A stretch of 64,000 nucleotides of DNA from an uncultured Bryobacterales bacterium (lineage in GTDB: Bacteria; Acidobacteriota; Terriglobia; Bryobacterales; UBA6623), in NCBI GenBank assembly GCA_958295955.1, contig OY282420.1, positions 1,688,435 through 1,752,434 of the forward strand, given 5' to 3'. This document shows, piece after piece, positions 26,711-44,641 of this stretch; positions within the stretch are counted from its first letter, which is position 1, and each line of letters begins with the position of its first letter. Under the pieces are notes generated by a model. It worked only from the letters and a program-made list of their open reading frames with translations. It searched no databases and was not told the DNA's origin. A program made the position numbers and the translations under genes.

Positions 26711-27391
26711 TTACGCTCCACTTGGCGGGACCGCGGCCACATGGATTTCCGCCGCCACGCGCGTGCCCAGAGCGCGGATCTTTCCCTCGTCCGCGATCTG
26801 CAGCATCAACGGACCGTCAAACGGCCCGCGCTCGATCAAGCGCAGAGCAACGCCCGGCTTGATGCCGATCTCCGAGAGGTAGCGCAGCATCTCCGGGCTG
26901 CGGTCGGATACCTTGGACACGCGCACCCGGACGCCGACTTTCACTTCGAGCAGACAGTAGTCGCTGCGCTCGGGCATCGAGCCGTCCTTGCGCGGAATCG
27001 GATGGCCGTGGGGGTCGATTTCGGGGTTGCCGAGAGCCTTGGCGATGCGCTCCTCGAACGTTTCCGAGATGGCGTGCTCGAGCTTTTCGGCTTCGTCGTG
27101 AACTTCGTCCCAGTTATAGCCGAGCGAGTGGTGCAGAAAGAGCTCGATCAGGCGATGGTGGCGGATGATCTCCAGCGCGCGGTGGCGTCCGTGCTCGGTC
27201 AGGCGCGCGCCGCGGTGCTTTTCGTACTCGATCCAGGGAGGATCGGTCTGCGAAAGCTTTTTCAACATGCCGCTCACCGACGCCGGGGCCACCAACAGCT
27301 TCTCCGCGAGCGAAGCGGTGGACGCCCGCCCGCCGTCGCCGGCAATCTGAAAGATCGCTTTCAGGTAATCGTCAACCGCCTCAGTCGCCAT
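26711..27391 (-). CDS. DtxR/MntR-family metal-dependent repressor
   Basis: This 226-residue regulator has the full DtxR layout. A winged helix occupies residues 1-70, with a recognition helix in LLVAPASVSGMLKKLSQ. The metal-binding dimerisation domain at 72-145 includes HHRLIELFLHHSLGYNWDEVHDEAEKLEHAIS and DPHGHPIP, and a C-terminal SH3/FeoA-like domain spans 150-220. Fe(II) or Mn(II) would act as corepressor. A 16-base palindrome of DtxR type lies two bases before its ATG and a TTGACA promoter just above, so it probably represses its own operon, which encodes the iron transporter. The start at 27391 is fixed by the stop in the operator sequence upstream. Confidence 0.9.
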   Translation of the reverse strand: MATEAVDDYLKAIFQIAGDGGRASTASLAEKLLVAPASVSGMLKKLSQTDPPWIEYEKHRGARLTEHGRHRALEIIRHHRLIELFLHHSLGYNWDEVHDEAEKLEHAISETFEERIAKALGNPEIDPHGHPIPRKDGSMPERSDYCLLEVKVGVRVRVSKVSDRSPEMLRYLSEIGIKPGVALRLIERGPFDGPLMLQIADEGKIRALGTRVAAEIHVAAVPPSGA

Positions 27392-27392
27392 T

Positions 27393-27408
27393 TTTAGGCA
27401 TACCTAAA
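27393..27408. promoter_or_regulatory. DtxR-type operator
   Basis: A perfect 16-base palindrome TTTAGGCATACCTAAA matches the TTAGG-spacer-CCTAA pattern of DtxR/IdeR/MntR sites. It overlaps the predicted transcription start and lies two bases from the start codon of the repressor gene, a position suited to autorepression by blocking polymerase. Confidence 0.75.
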
Positions 27409-27411
27409 TCA

Positions 27412-27440
27412 AGGTTACGCTACCGCGAATCTGCTGTCAA
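27412..27440 (-). promoter_or_regulatory. promoter of the iron-uptake operon
   Basis: On the minus strand a perfect -35 box TTGACA (27440-27435) is followed after 17 bases by TAACCT (27417-27412). Transcription should start near 27405, inside the DtxR palindrome, giving a 14-base leader. This is the best sigma-70 promoter I see in the window. Confidence 0.7.
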
Positions 27441-27504
27441 TCGCAGTCGGCGGCGCGGGCGGCCCGCCCTGCCGCGCCGCGGCGGGATACGCCGCGGCGG
27501 CGGG

Positions 27505-31725
<4,221 letters not shown>

Positions 31726-31750
31726 TGCGTCCTCCGTAAGCTGGTTGCGC

Positions 31751-31783
31751 GGCCGCGCCGCCTGCAAAGCAAGCGGCGCGGCC
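31751..31783 (-). other. strong hairpin between rpoB and rpoC
   Basis: A perfect 11-bp inverted repeat (GGCCGCGCCGC) with an 11-base loop lies in the rpoB-rpoC spacer, upstream of the rpoC ribosome binding site. No T-run follows, so it is not a classical terminator. It could stabilise or mark a processing site in the transcript. Confidence 0.6.
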
Positions 31784-31837
31784 GCCGATTCTTCCCTGCC
31801 CCGCTTGCGGCGGCGGGGCTGAAAATCTCCATCGCGG

Positions 31838-36205
<4,368 letters not shown>

Positions 36206-36629
36206 CGTTCTGTTTTACTCCCGACCCGAGTCAGGCCGACCGGCGGCGGCCTACGGGTCCGTTGGTTAAGCCGGACGCCGTCTCGCGGCGGCGCATCTCC
36301 GCGCCGATTCGAAACGGCAATTCACCCGGGAAGAGCTCAAGAGATCCGAAAAAACGGCCGGATCTGCGGATCCAAGCCTGCGTGACGGAATCAACGACAA
36401 GGGGAAGACGCACCGTCCCCTTCCGTGTGCAGTCTTCCTCATCGATAAGTAGCTACTTTCGACAACCGTAGAGCACTCCGGCCGGCGGCGGCCAAGCGCA
36501 CCTGCACCCACAGCGGGGAGTTTAGCAAACTCCCGCGCTCGAAGGCAAGACCCGCGGCCGGACAAAAAAATCCGGCGGCGCCTGAAAAAATCAGCGGACG
36601 CATCGACAACCTGCAGGGCCGCCCGCCGC
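36206..36629 (-). other. rplL-rpoB spacer with inverted repeats and possible promoter
   Basis: This 424-base stretch holds no credible gene. Read towards rpoB it contains a 6-bp stem with a T7 loop (36557-36576), an 8-bp stem GGGAGTTT with a 3-base loop (36516-36534), a 12-base palindrome AAGTAGCTACTT (36447-36458), a bulged 11-bp stem (about 36402-36438) and a 7-bp stem whose loop ends in T6 (36342-36365). TTGCCT and TAAACT, 18 bases apart near 36520-36550, could be a weak promoter. In E. coli the same spacer carries an attenuator and an RNase III site, so a similar role is likely by analogy. None of the hairpins is a textbook terminator. Confidence 0.5.
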
Positions 36630-37007
36630 CTACTTGACCTCGACTTCCGCTCCCGCGTCAGCGAGCTTGGCCCTGATTTCTTCGGCCTCTTCCTTCGTAA
36701 CGCCCTCTTTGACGGCCTTCGGCGCGCTATCGACGAAATCCTTGGCTTCCTTCAGCCCCAGCCCGGTGACCTCGCGTACCGCTTTGATCGTCTTGATTTT
36801 GTTGGCGCCGAAGCCGGTCAGGACGACGGCGAACTCCGTCTGCTCGGCGGCCTCTTCCGCGCCGCCTCCGGCCGCGGCCGGGGCTGCCGCTACCGCCGCA
36901 GCCGCAGCGGAAACGCCCAAGTCCTCTTCCAACTTCTTTACCAAGTCAGCGGCTTCCATCAGGGTCAGGCCCTTGATCGATTCCGCGATTGCACTGATAT
37001 CCGCCAT
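36630..37007 (-). CDS. rplL: 50S ribosomal protein L7/L12
   Basis: This 125-residue protein is the L7/L12 stalk subunit that recruits translation factors to the ribosome. An N-terminal dimerisation helix region ([27 protein letters not shown]) is joined by an Ala/Gly-rich hinge (about 37-57) to the C-terminal globular domain ([29 protein letters not shown]). Three starts are possible at 37016, 37013 and 37007. The last has AAGGAG at the best spacing (eight bases), so I used it. It follows rplJ by about 90 bases and is separated from rpoB by a long spacer, the usual point of transcription control in this cluster. Confidence 0.96.
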   Translation of the reverse strand: MADISAIAESIKGLTLMEAADLVKKLEEDLGVSAAAAAVAAAPAAAGGGAEEAAEQTEFAVVLTGFGANKIKTIKAVREVTGLGLKEAKDFVDSAPKAVKEGVTKEEAEEIRAKLADAGAEVEVK

Positions 37008-37100
37008 GGTCATCACTCCTTCGGCTCAAAACTTCAAAAATTCCAGAACTGACTTCCGCCCCCCGTCTGCGAAGAGCGGCAAACCCCATCATCGGCCGCC

Positions 37101-37628
37101 TTACGCGGCGAATTTTCCTTCCTGAACGCCCTGATCGACGACGATCGAAAGATCGCGCGCGGGCGCGTTGATCACGCTCATCAAGCGCTGCGCCGGCGCA
37201 TTCAACAGGTACAGCAATTGCGCATAGACGCCTTCGCGGCCCGGCAGCTTCGACAACGCGTTGAGGGCGTCGATATCGAGCGCCCGCCCCTCGACCACGC
37301 CGGCCGTAAACGAGAACACTTCGTGGCTCTTGGCATAATCGGCGAGCGCCTTCAACAGGTCTATCGGGTCTTCGCCGGCAAAGGCCAGAGCGGTCATGCC
37401 GCGCTGCTCGGCCAACGGAGCCTCGAACGCCGTATCCTTCGCGGCCAGCCGGGCCAAGCGGTTGGGAACCACTCGGTAGCGCCCGCCCTTGCCGCGAATT
37501 TCGTTGCGCAGGGCTTCCGTGTCGGCAACGTTCAACCCTTCGAACTTGCAAATCACGACCGTCGGGGACTTTTCGAACTCGCCGCGCAGGGCGCCGAGCT
37601 CCCGCTCTTTGACCGCTTTCGTTTTCAT
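37101..37628 (-). CDS. rplJ: 50S ribosomal protein L10
   Basis: This 175-residue protein is L10, the base of the ribosomal stalk. The N-terminal rRNA-binding domain ([18 protein letters not shown], then VPNRLARLA) is followed by a C-terminal helix that holds L7/L12 dimers. The start overlaps the stop of rplA by four bases (ATGA), and GGGAG lies just before it, so the two are translationally coupled. Length and order are as in other bacteria. No leader sequence for L10 autoregulation is possible in the usual spacer because the genes overlap. Confidence 0.96.
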   Translation of the reverse strand: MKTKAVKERELGALRGEFEKSPTVVICKFEGLNVADTEALRNEIRGKGGRYRVVPNRLARLAAKDTAFEAPLAEQRGMTALAFAGEDPIDLLKALADYAKSHEVFSFTAGVVEGRALDIDALNALSKLPGREGVYAQLLYLLNAPAQRLMSVINAPARDLSIVVDQGVQEGKFAA

Positions 37629-38332
37629 TGCGCCGCTCCCTGCTGCTTGTCGATGTCGGCGATGTTCAAAACCATCGACGGGCTCATCGTGGAACAGATC
37701 GTCACCTTGTTGACATAGCGGCCCTTTGCCGCGGACGGCTTCGCCTTGATCACCGCCAAGATCAACGCTTGAGCATTCTCGACGAGCTTGTCGTCGGCGA
37801 ACCCCAGCTTGCCGACAGGGGCGTGGACGACCGCTCCCTTGTCCACGCGGAACTCCACTTTGCCGGCCTTGATCTCATGAACCGCGTTGGTCACGTCCAT
37901 CGTCACGGTGCCGGTCTTCGGGTTGGGCATCAGCCCCCGCGGCCCCAGTATGCGGCCCAGCTTGCCGACGAACTTCATCATGTCGGGCGTGGCGACGACG
38001 GCGTCGAAACCCAGCCAGTTCTCTTTCTGAATCCTGGCGATGACGTTTTCACCGCCGACAAAATCGGCCCCGGCCGCTTCGGCCTCTTTTGCCTTTTCGC
38101 CTTGCGCGATCACCAGCACCCGCCTCGTTGCCCCCAAGCCGTGCGGCAGCACGGTAGTGCCGCGCACCATCTGGTCGGCGTGGCGCGGGTCGACGCCGAG
38201 ATTCATATGCACCTCGACCGTCTCGTCAAACTTCGAAATTTTGTTTTTCTGAAGCAGCGAGATCGCTTCCGGCAACACGTAAGCGCGATCTTCGATTTTG
38301 TCCGCGAACGCGCGGTACTTCTTACCCGCCAT
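37625..38332 (-). CDS. rplA: 50S ribosomal protein L1
   Basis: This 235-residue protein is L1, which binds 23S rRNA at the exit-site stalk and often represses its own operon. Typical segments are [44 protein letters not shown] and [19 protein letters not shown]. The ATG at 38332 has an AAGGTGAT site. It follows rplK by 83 bases, a spacer that could hold an L1 binding site, although I cannot identify one with confidence. It overlaps rplJ by four bases. Confidence 0.97.
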   Translation of the reverse strand: MAGKKYRAFADKIEDRAYVLPEAISLLQKNKISKFDETVEVHMNLGVDPRHADQMVRGTTVLPHGLGATRRVLVIAQGEKAKEAEAAGADFVGGENVIARIQKENWLGFDAVVATPDMMKFVGKLGRILGPRGLMPNPKTGTVTMDVTNAVHEIKAGKVEFRVDKGAVVHAPVGKLGFADDKLVENAQALILAVIKAKPSAAKGRYVNKVTICSTMSPSMVLNIADIDKQQGAAQ

Positions 38333-38415
38333 AAATCACCTTGGTCCGAACGGCCCGCGCAACATCGAAAGCGCTGCTTCCGCTGTCCGCGGAGCCTCCC
38401 ACGGAAATGGAATTC

Positions 38416-38847
38416 CTATTGTAGCACCTCGACGCCCATGCTGCGGGCGGTCCCTTTGACGCACTCCGTCGCCTGCTCGACGGTGTTGCAATTGAGGTCG
38501 GGCATCTTTTGCCTGGAGATTTCCTCGACCTGAGCGAACGTCAACGTCCCCACCTTGTTGCGGTTGGGCTCGCCGGAGCCTTTCGCCAGGTTCGCGGCGC
38601 GCTTGATCAGCACGGCGGTCGGCGGCGTTTTCGTAACGAACTCGTAGGTTCGATCGACGAAAACGGTAATCACCACGGGCACGATCAGCCCGTCCAGCTC
38701 GGGCTTGGACGTCCGCGCGTTGAACGCCTTGCAGAAATCCATGATGTTGATGCCCGCCTGACCGAGCGCCGGACCCACCGGGGGCGCCGGGGTCGCCTTG
38801 CCGGCCATAACCTGGAGCTTCACCTGCCCCTGTATTTTTTTCGCCAT
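38416..38847 (-). CDS. rplK: 50S ribosomal protein L11
   Basis: This 143-residue protein is L11, part of the GTPase-associated centre with 23S rRNA. The N-terminal domain has the proline-rich [24 protein letters not shown] region where thiostrepton acts, and the C-terminal RNA-binding domain ends with [22 protein letters not shown]. The ATG at 38847 follows an AAGGGAT site. It lies 38 bases after nusG, the conserved order nusG-rplK-rplA. Confidence 0.97.
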   Translation of the reverse strand: MAKKIQGQVKLQVMAGKATPAPPVGPALGQAGINIMDFCKAFNARTSKPELDGLIVPVVITVFVDRTYEFVTKTPPTAVLIKRAANLAKGSGEPNRNKVGTLTFAQVEEISRQKMPDLNCNTVEQATECVKGTARSMGVEVLQ

Positions 38848-38885
38848 CGTTTCGATCCCTTCAAGCCCGCCGCGGCCGCCCGGCG

Positions 38886-39791
38886 CTAGCTTTCTTTCTC
38901 CACCTGAAAATACTCCAACTCGACCGGGGTCCCGCGCCCGAAGATCGTCACCATCACTTTCACCGTGCTGCGGTCTTCGTTGACCTCCTCGACGGAGCCG
39001 CTGAAGCTGGCAAACGGCCCGTCGACAATCTTGACGCGGTCGTTGCGCGAAAACTCCATCTTCGGCCGCGGCCGTTCCGCCGACACGATCTGGCGGTGCA
39101 GAATCTGATTGACCTCATCGGCCGTGAGCGGCTGCGGATCGTGGCCGCCGCCGACAAAGCCCGTCACGCGCGGCGTGTTCTTGACCACGTGCCACAACTC
39201 GTCATCGAGCGCAAGCTGCACCAGCACGTAGCCCGGATAGAGCAGCCGTTTCGTCGTCACCTTTTTACCGTTGCGCATTTCGATAACGTCTTCGGTGGGA
39301 ATGAGAATCTCGCCGACTCTTTCGGCGAAACCGAACGAGTCGGCGCGCGTCCTGAGACTCTCTTTCACCTTGTTCTCAAAACCCGAATAGGTGTGAATGA
39401 TGTACCAATCGATGTCCGGAGCATCCTTGGGAGCCTCAGCCGCACCGTTGACTGCATCCTCAGTATCGGCGGACTGCCCGCCCGGTACCAGAAATTCGGA
39501 TCGACCCCGCTGCCGCGGGTCTTTATATCGATCGAATTCATTCTTTATAGAATCGACAGGCTGGCCTGCCTCCAATTTCTCCCGAACATATTCCAGCGGC
39601 CGACGCCAATTATTTTGGACAGTACTGAGCGCAACCCCCATTGCCGACGCAATCTCTTCGGGAGACTCGCCGCGAGTCAGTCTGGTAAGTCCATCCGCTC
39701 GCGTGGCTGCGTCTTGGTGGCCGCGACCGGATTCATCACGAATAAGTTGCATCAACTTTTTTTGGATGTTTTCGCTGTTGCTCTGGCTCAC
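38886..39791 (-). CDS. nusG: transcription factor NusG with helix-turn-helix-like N-terminal extension
   Basis: The last ~175 residues are a standard NusG: the NGN domain starts at [19 protein letters not shown] (about residue 127), and the KOW domain holds [20 protein letters not shown] near the end. NusG binds RNA polymerase and couples it to Rho or the ribosome. The first ~125 residues are not part of NusG. They include [19 protein letters not shown] followed by [17 protein letters not shown], which reads like a helix-turn-helix, then a low-complexity linker. The GTG at 39791 has a GAGGA site at good spacing and lies 18 bases from secE, so the long form is probably real; there is no start near the NGN domain. 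Function of the extension is unknown. Confidence 0.9.
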   Translation of the reverse strand: MSQSNSENIQKKLMQLIRDESGRGHQDAATRADGLTRLTRGESPEEIASAMGVALSTVQNNWRRPLEYVREKLEAGQPVDSIKNEFDRYKDPRQRGRSEFLVPGGQSADTEDAVNGAAEAPKDAPDIDWYIIHTYSGFENKVKESLRTRADSFGFAERVGEILIPTEDVIEMRNGKKVTTKRLLYPGYVLVQLALDDELWHVVKNTPRVTGFVGGGHDPQPLTADEVNQILHRQIVSAERPRPKMEFSRNDRVKIVDGPFASFSGSVEEVNEDRSTVKVMVTIFGRGTPVELEYFQVEKES

Positions 39792-39809
39792 GGTTCTTTC
39801 CTCGATTCC

Positions 39810-40049
39810 CTACGTAAACGACTGGTAGAGCATCCTCTGTCCCCAAGCCAGCACGTAATCGACGATGCCGAAATAAACGGCAAAGGCGAACACCGTCACC
39901 AGCACGACCATCGTGGTCGCCCGCACCTGCTCGCGGCCCGGCCAGGTCACGAGCCGCAATTCCCTCATGACGCCGTCGAGGTGGCTGCGTACGCGGTCGG
40001 GAAGACCGGCCTTTGCCTGCTGCTTCTTGAGTGACTTGTCCTTGGCCAT
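39810..40049 (-). CDS. secE: preprotein translocase subunit SecE
   Basis: This 79-residue protein is the single-span SecE subunit of the SecYEG translocon. A cytoplasmic helix (LDGVMRELRLVTWPGREQVRATT) carries the conserved WP motif, followed by one membrane helix (about residues 47-68). The ATG at 40049 is preceded by AAGGGAT. It lies between tRNA-Trp and nusG, as in many bacteria. Confidence 0.95.
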   Translation of the reverse strand: MAKDKSLKKQQAKAGLPDRVRSHLDGVMRELRLVTWPGREQVRATTMVVLVTVFAFAVYFGIVDYVLAWGQRMLYQSFT

Positions 40050-40078
40050 GTTTGCGCTATCCCTTCTCGAGCTTTCCG

Positions 40079-40095
40079 CCGCCCGCGCCGGGCGG
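40079..40095 (-). other. hairpin between tRNA-Trp and secE
   Basis: A perfect 7-bp inverted repeat (CCGCCCG) with a 3-base loop lies between the 3' end of tRNA-Trp and secE. No T-run follows. It may mark RNA processing of the tRNA from the secE transcript. Confidence 0.4.
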
Positions 40096-40126
40096 CCCTG
40101 CCGCTGCCGCCGTAAACCTGGAAAAC

Positions 40127-40200
40127 TGGCAGGGGCGGAGGGAATCGAACCCCCATTGGCGGTTTTGGAGACCGCTGGTTTACCGTTAACCGACGCCCCT
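40127..40200 (-). tRNA. tRNA-Trp (CCA anticodon)
   Basis: Read on the minus strand the sequence folds into a cloverleaf. The 7-bp acceptor stem is AGGGGCG/CGCCCCT, the D arm GGTT/AACC, the anticodon arm GCGGT-CTCCAAA-ACCGC with anticodon CCA, and the T arm contains GGTTCGATTCC. The discriminator G and the CCA end are encoded (40127-40130). It lies between rpmG and secE. Confidence 0.95.
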
Positions 40201-40222
40201 CGATCCGCCGGCTCTTCTTAGC

Positions 40223-40375
40223 TTACTTCACTTCGCGGTGGAGCGTATGCTTGCGGAGCCTCGGCGAGTATTTCATCATCTCCAGCCGCCCCTGCTGCTT
40301 TTTCTTGTTCTTGGTCGTCGTGTAGTTCCTGTCCTTTGTTTCGGTGCATTGCAAGGTCACGATTTCTCTCGGCAT
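40223..40375 (-). CDS. rpmG: 50S ribosomal protein L33
   Basis: This 50-residue protein is L33 of the large subunit. It shows the family core [23 protein letters not shown] and the C-terminal [14 protein letters not shown]. Only one of the usual four zinc-ligand cysteines is present (Cys10), so it is the zinc-free type. The frame is open to 40483, but ATG at 40375 has a GAGGAG site and gives the normal N-terminus. It lies between tuf and tRNA-Trp. Confidence 0.95.
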   Translation of the reverse strand: MPREIVTLQCTETKDRNYTTTKNKKKQQGRLEMMKYSPRLRKHTLHREVK

Positions 40376-40397
40376 TTTCCGCTCCTCTCGATTTCCT

Positions 40398-41588
<1,191 letters not shown>

Positions 41589-41631
41589 CTCGTCCCCCCT
41601 CTTACTGACTCAAAGCTCTTCGCGGAATTGC

Positions 41632-41718
41632 TGGTGGACGGGGAAGGATTCGAACCTTCGTAGGGCGTAGCCCGACAGATTTACAGTCTGTTGCCTTTGA
41701 CCGCTCGGCCACCCGTCC
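41632..41718 (-). tRNA. tRNA-Tyr (GTA anticodon)
   Basis: On the minus strand the sequence gives a type II tRNA with a long variable arm. The acceptor stem is GGACGGG/CCCGTCC, the anticodon arm ACAGA-CTGTAAA-TCTGT with anticodon GTA, and the T loop has GGTTCGAATCC. Discriminator A and CCA are encoded (41632-41635). It lies just upstream of tuf. Confidence 0.95.
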
Positions 41719-41877
41719 GCAATGCTTCTTAGTTGACCGGACCGCTCAAACGGAACCCTCGCAATCGATCCGCCGCGCCCGGCGCGGCCGCGCCGCAAGA
41801 CCGGCGGCCCGACCCAATATTCAGCATACTCCACCGGGCAGTGGGGCGCAATGCCGTCAAGGATGCGCGGAAAGAAA

Positions 41878-42879
41878 CTAACCGGCGGGCGGCGGCGCGG
41901 CGGGGATCGCGTCGATGATTTCGCGCAGGATGTCGTCCTCTGTCCGCCCTTCGGCGTGGGCATCGAAGTTGAGGATGATGCGGTGCCGCAGAGCCGCCAG
42001 AGCCAGCTCTCTCACGTCGTCGGTGCTGACGTTCAGGCGGCCGCGTATGAAGGCGCGCACCCGCCCGCACTGCACCAGCGCCTGGGCGCCCCGCGGCGAA
42101 CTGCCGTAACGGATGTATTTCTTCGATACCGCGTGGGCTTCGGCGTGCTCGGGCTGCGTCGCCAACACCAGACTGATCGCGTAATCGCGAACATGCGGGG
42201 CCACCAGGACCTCGGCGCAAGCGCCGCGCAGGTCGAGAATCTGATCGCGCGTGAGCGCCGCCTCGACCACCGGCTTGCGGGGCGAAGCCGTGCGGTCGAC
42301 GATGGCCGCCAACTCGTCGCGCGCGGGATAAGTCACCAGTATCTTCAGCAGAAAGCGGTCCAACTGCGCTTCCGGCAACGGGTACGTGCCCTCCATCTCA
42401 AGCGGGTTCTGCGTGGCCATAACCAGGAACGGCTGGTCGAGCCGGTGCGTGGTGGTGCCGCTGGTGACGGTCCTCTCTTGCATTGCCTCGAGCAACGCCG
42501 ACTGCGTACGCGGGGTCGCGCGGTTGATCTCGTCCGCCAGGACAAGGTTCGAAAAGATCGGGCCGGGGTCGAAGCGCAGCGCCTTGGAGCCGGTTTCGTC
42601 GCTGTCCATCACCATGCTGCCCAGGATGTCGGCCGGCATCAAGTCCGGGGTGAACTGGATGCGCGAATAGTCCAGATGCAGCGCTTCGCCCAGGGTGCGC
42701 AGCAATGTCGTCTTGCCCAGTCCCGGAACGCCCTCCAACAGCACGTGACCGCCGGCCAGAAGAGCCGTCAGAACACCCTCGACCACATTTTCGTGGCCGA
42801 CGATTACCTTGTGGATTTCGCTGCGGACACTTTCCAGTTGGGCCGTTGCGTCCCGGACATAGGATTCGGTGCCTATCAT
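41878..42879 (-). CDS. MoxR-family AAA+ ATPase
   Basis: This 333-residue ATPase is of the MoxR type, chaperones that help mature metalloenzymes or envelope complexes. Walker A is GVPGLGKTT (about 50-58), Walker B is NLVLADEINRATPRTQ, and sensor and lid regions follow (ATQNPLEMEGTYPLPEAQLDRF). It starts directly after the stop of the membrane protein gene. The DUF58 and von Willebrand genes that normally follow moxR are absent; tRNA-Tyr lies next instead. The partner protein is therefore probably the upstream membrane protein. Confidence 0.92.
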   Translation of the reverse strand: MIGTESYVRDATAQLESVRSEIHKVIVGHENVVEGVLTALLAGGHVLLEGVPGLGKTTLLRTLGEALHLDYSRIQFTPDLMPADILGSMVMDSDETGSKALRFDPGPIFSNLVLADEINRATPRTQSALLEAMQERTVTSGTTTHRLDQPFLVMATQNPLEMEGTYPLPEAQLDRFLLKILVTYPARDELAAIVDRTASPRKPVVEAALTRDQILDLRGACAEVLVAPHVRDYAISLVLATQPEHAEAHAVSKKYIRYGSSPRGAQALVQCGRVRAFIRGRLNVSTDDVRELALAALRHRIILNFDAHAEGRTEDDILREIIDAIPAAPPPAG

Positions 42880-44349
42880 CTAGTTCCCGTTCTTTCTCAA
42901 GACCTCGAAATAATTCTGAATATACGCGCGGTACTCCACCGGGATTTCGTCGCGGCTGACGTCACCGCCCCGGTCGGCATGGCTTGTCGTCCGGTTGTTG
43001 AAGGGCACGGCGGCGGATTGCTCGGCGAAGCGCGTCTCGACGGTGACCTCGCCGGTCATGTTTTCGGCGCGCTCCATGAAGAGTTCCTCGAGCTCTCCCA
43101 TGACCTGCATCCGTTCGGCGTCGGCCAATTCCTTCGAGCCCTCGTTGCTGCCCGCGGCCGAGGCATTCTCGCCGCTGCCGGGTTGTTCGTTGGAATCTTC
43201 GCCGCCCTGCCCCGGCGATTGGCCGGCATCGCCGGTTTGGTCCGTCGGCTCGCCGCCTTCCATCTCGGCATTGGCGGATTGCTCGCCCGGCATATCCGAT
43301 TCGCCTTCGCCGGGCTCGCCGCTTTCGGCGCTCTCCTCGCCCGCGGGCTTGCCCTCGTCGCCGCCGGGCTCGCCGCTTTGATTCGAAGCCATGTCGAAGG
43401 TCTCGATCATGTTCTCGAACGCTTGCTTGAGCTTATCGAGCAGGCTTTGCGCCTCGTCGCTCCAGTCGTCTTCCGGGGGGGACGCGGAATCGTCTTGCGG
43501 GCCGGCTTCCTCGCCCGCCTCGGAGTTGTCATCGAGTCCCTCGGAGGGATTCTCGAACAACGGCTCGCCGCCTTCGATATCTTCCGCCGGATTGACGGCC
43601 AGCCCCTCGACCTCGGGTTTCCATTCGGGATCGTCGGGGGGCGGCTGGAATTCCTCTGCGGGCAACGGGGCCGCGGCGAGCGGCGTCTCGGCCTCTTCGC
43701 CGGCCGGCGCCTCGGCGGAATCCTCTGCAAGCGCCGCCTCGTCCTGCTCTTCGCCGGCGGCCGCGGGGCGCTCGATGACGGCTTCGCGGCGCCGATTCCA
43801 ATCCTCGCCGAAAAGCGCCGCCATGACCACCGAGGGCAGCGGCGGCTGCAGCGAAAACTGCGGCTGCAAAATAGCGCGGACACCGAGCAACAGCAGGCCG
43901 GCAACGGCAAGCATCATGGCCGCGCGAACGGTCGGCGGCGATTCTTCGGGGAATACGGACTCCAAACTGACCGTCGCAGCCGCCTTGCGGGCCTGCTCGT
44001 ATTGGATGCCGGAAAAGAGACCGGCTGCTCCGGCGGTTCGAAAATGGTAGGCGGTAGCGAGCCGATCTTCAAGCCCCCAGCGACTGTCCACCAGTTGCGC
44101 GATCGCATAGGCGTCGGGCTCGAACTCGCGCCGCCGGTTCCAGGCCAGATAGAGGCCGAGGGAAGCGACCAGCAGCACCAGCAGAAAGGGGAAGAAATCG
44201 GCGCCGAAAAACAGCAGTCCGCAGACGCCGCCCAGCAGGAAAGAAAACGCCAGGAACCGCTCGCGCCTGGAGATTTGGGCGGCGACTCTTCGGTGGCCGC
44301 GGTCGACAACAGACTCGACCGTGCCTGAATTTGCGGGGAGAGCGGCCAT
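42880..44349 (-). CDS. membrane protein with acidic low-complexity region, MoxR partner
   Basis: This 489-residue protein has two close hydrophobic helices near the N-terminus (about 32-68) and a third near 162-180. The rest to about residue 420 is strongly acidic and Gly/Ser/Glu/Pro-rich (many EE, GE, SGE runs), and a more ordered C-terminus ends the protein. The layout resembles DUF4175-like membrane proteins found next to moxR. A TATAAT box at 44373-44378 lies 23 bases upstream, so this is the first gene of a two-gene operon. Specific function is unknown. The acidic region could be a flexible arm or a metal-binding tail. Confidence 0.7.
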   Translation of the reverse strand: MAALPANSGTVESVVDRGHRRVAAQISRRERFLAFSFLLGGVCGLLFFGADFFPFLLVLLVASLGLYLAWNRRREFEPDAYAIAQLVDSRWGLEDRLATAYHFRTAGAAGLFSGIQYEQARKAAATVSLESVFPEESPPTVRAAMMLAVAGLLLLGVRAILQPQFSLQPPLPSVVMAALFGEDWNRRREAVIERPAAAGEEQDEAALAEDSAEAPAGEEAETPLAAAPLPAEEFQPPPDDPEWKPEVEGLAVNPAEDIEGGEPLFENPSEGLDDNSEAGEEAGPQDDSASPPEDDWSDEAQSLLDKLKQAFENMIETFDMASNQSGEPGGDEGKPAGEESAESGEPGEGESDMPGEQSANAEMEGGEPTDQTGDAGQSPGQGGEDSNEQPGSGENASAAGSNEGSKELADAERMQVMGELEELFMERAENMTGEVTVETRFAEQSAAVPFNNRTTSHADRGGDVSRDEIPVEYRAYIQNYFEVLRKNGN

Positions 44350-44372
44350 TCGGCAGGGGAAGGCTTCTATCC

Positions 44373-44378
44373 ATTATA
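44373..44378 (-). promoter_or_regulatory. -10 box of the MoxR operon
   Basis: A perfect TATAAT on the minus strand starts transcription near 44366, 17 bases before the ATG at 44349. TTATCT, 17 bases upstream, is a weak -35. No Shine-Dalgarno site is seen. The rest of the 292-base divergent spacer holds nothing else I can assign. Confidence 0.55.
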
Positions 44379-44641
44379 GCGTTTTATCCAATACAAGATA
44401 AGGCTGAAGCAGGGGGAAGCATTGGGCCGGGGGCGGGGCAAGCCGCGGGCGCCGGCAGGGGCCGCGGCGCACTCCGCCGGCCCCTTCGCCGCGCAACTCC
44501 GAGCCCGCCTGCTCGACCGCCGACTCACCCGCCCTCTGCTACACTCCTTATGCCCGCGGCGCCTACAGCCCCGCTTCAGACTCATTTTTCGAGCGGAATA
44601 GAGGCTCCTCGCCGCAGAACGCATAGATTCGACCGCGCGCC

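Noticed and set aside
27445-27504. Rho-independent terminator after rpoC
   Set aside because: The region has repeated GCCGCGGCG blocks that can fold but no T-run on the minus strand, so termination cannot be claimed.
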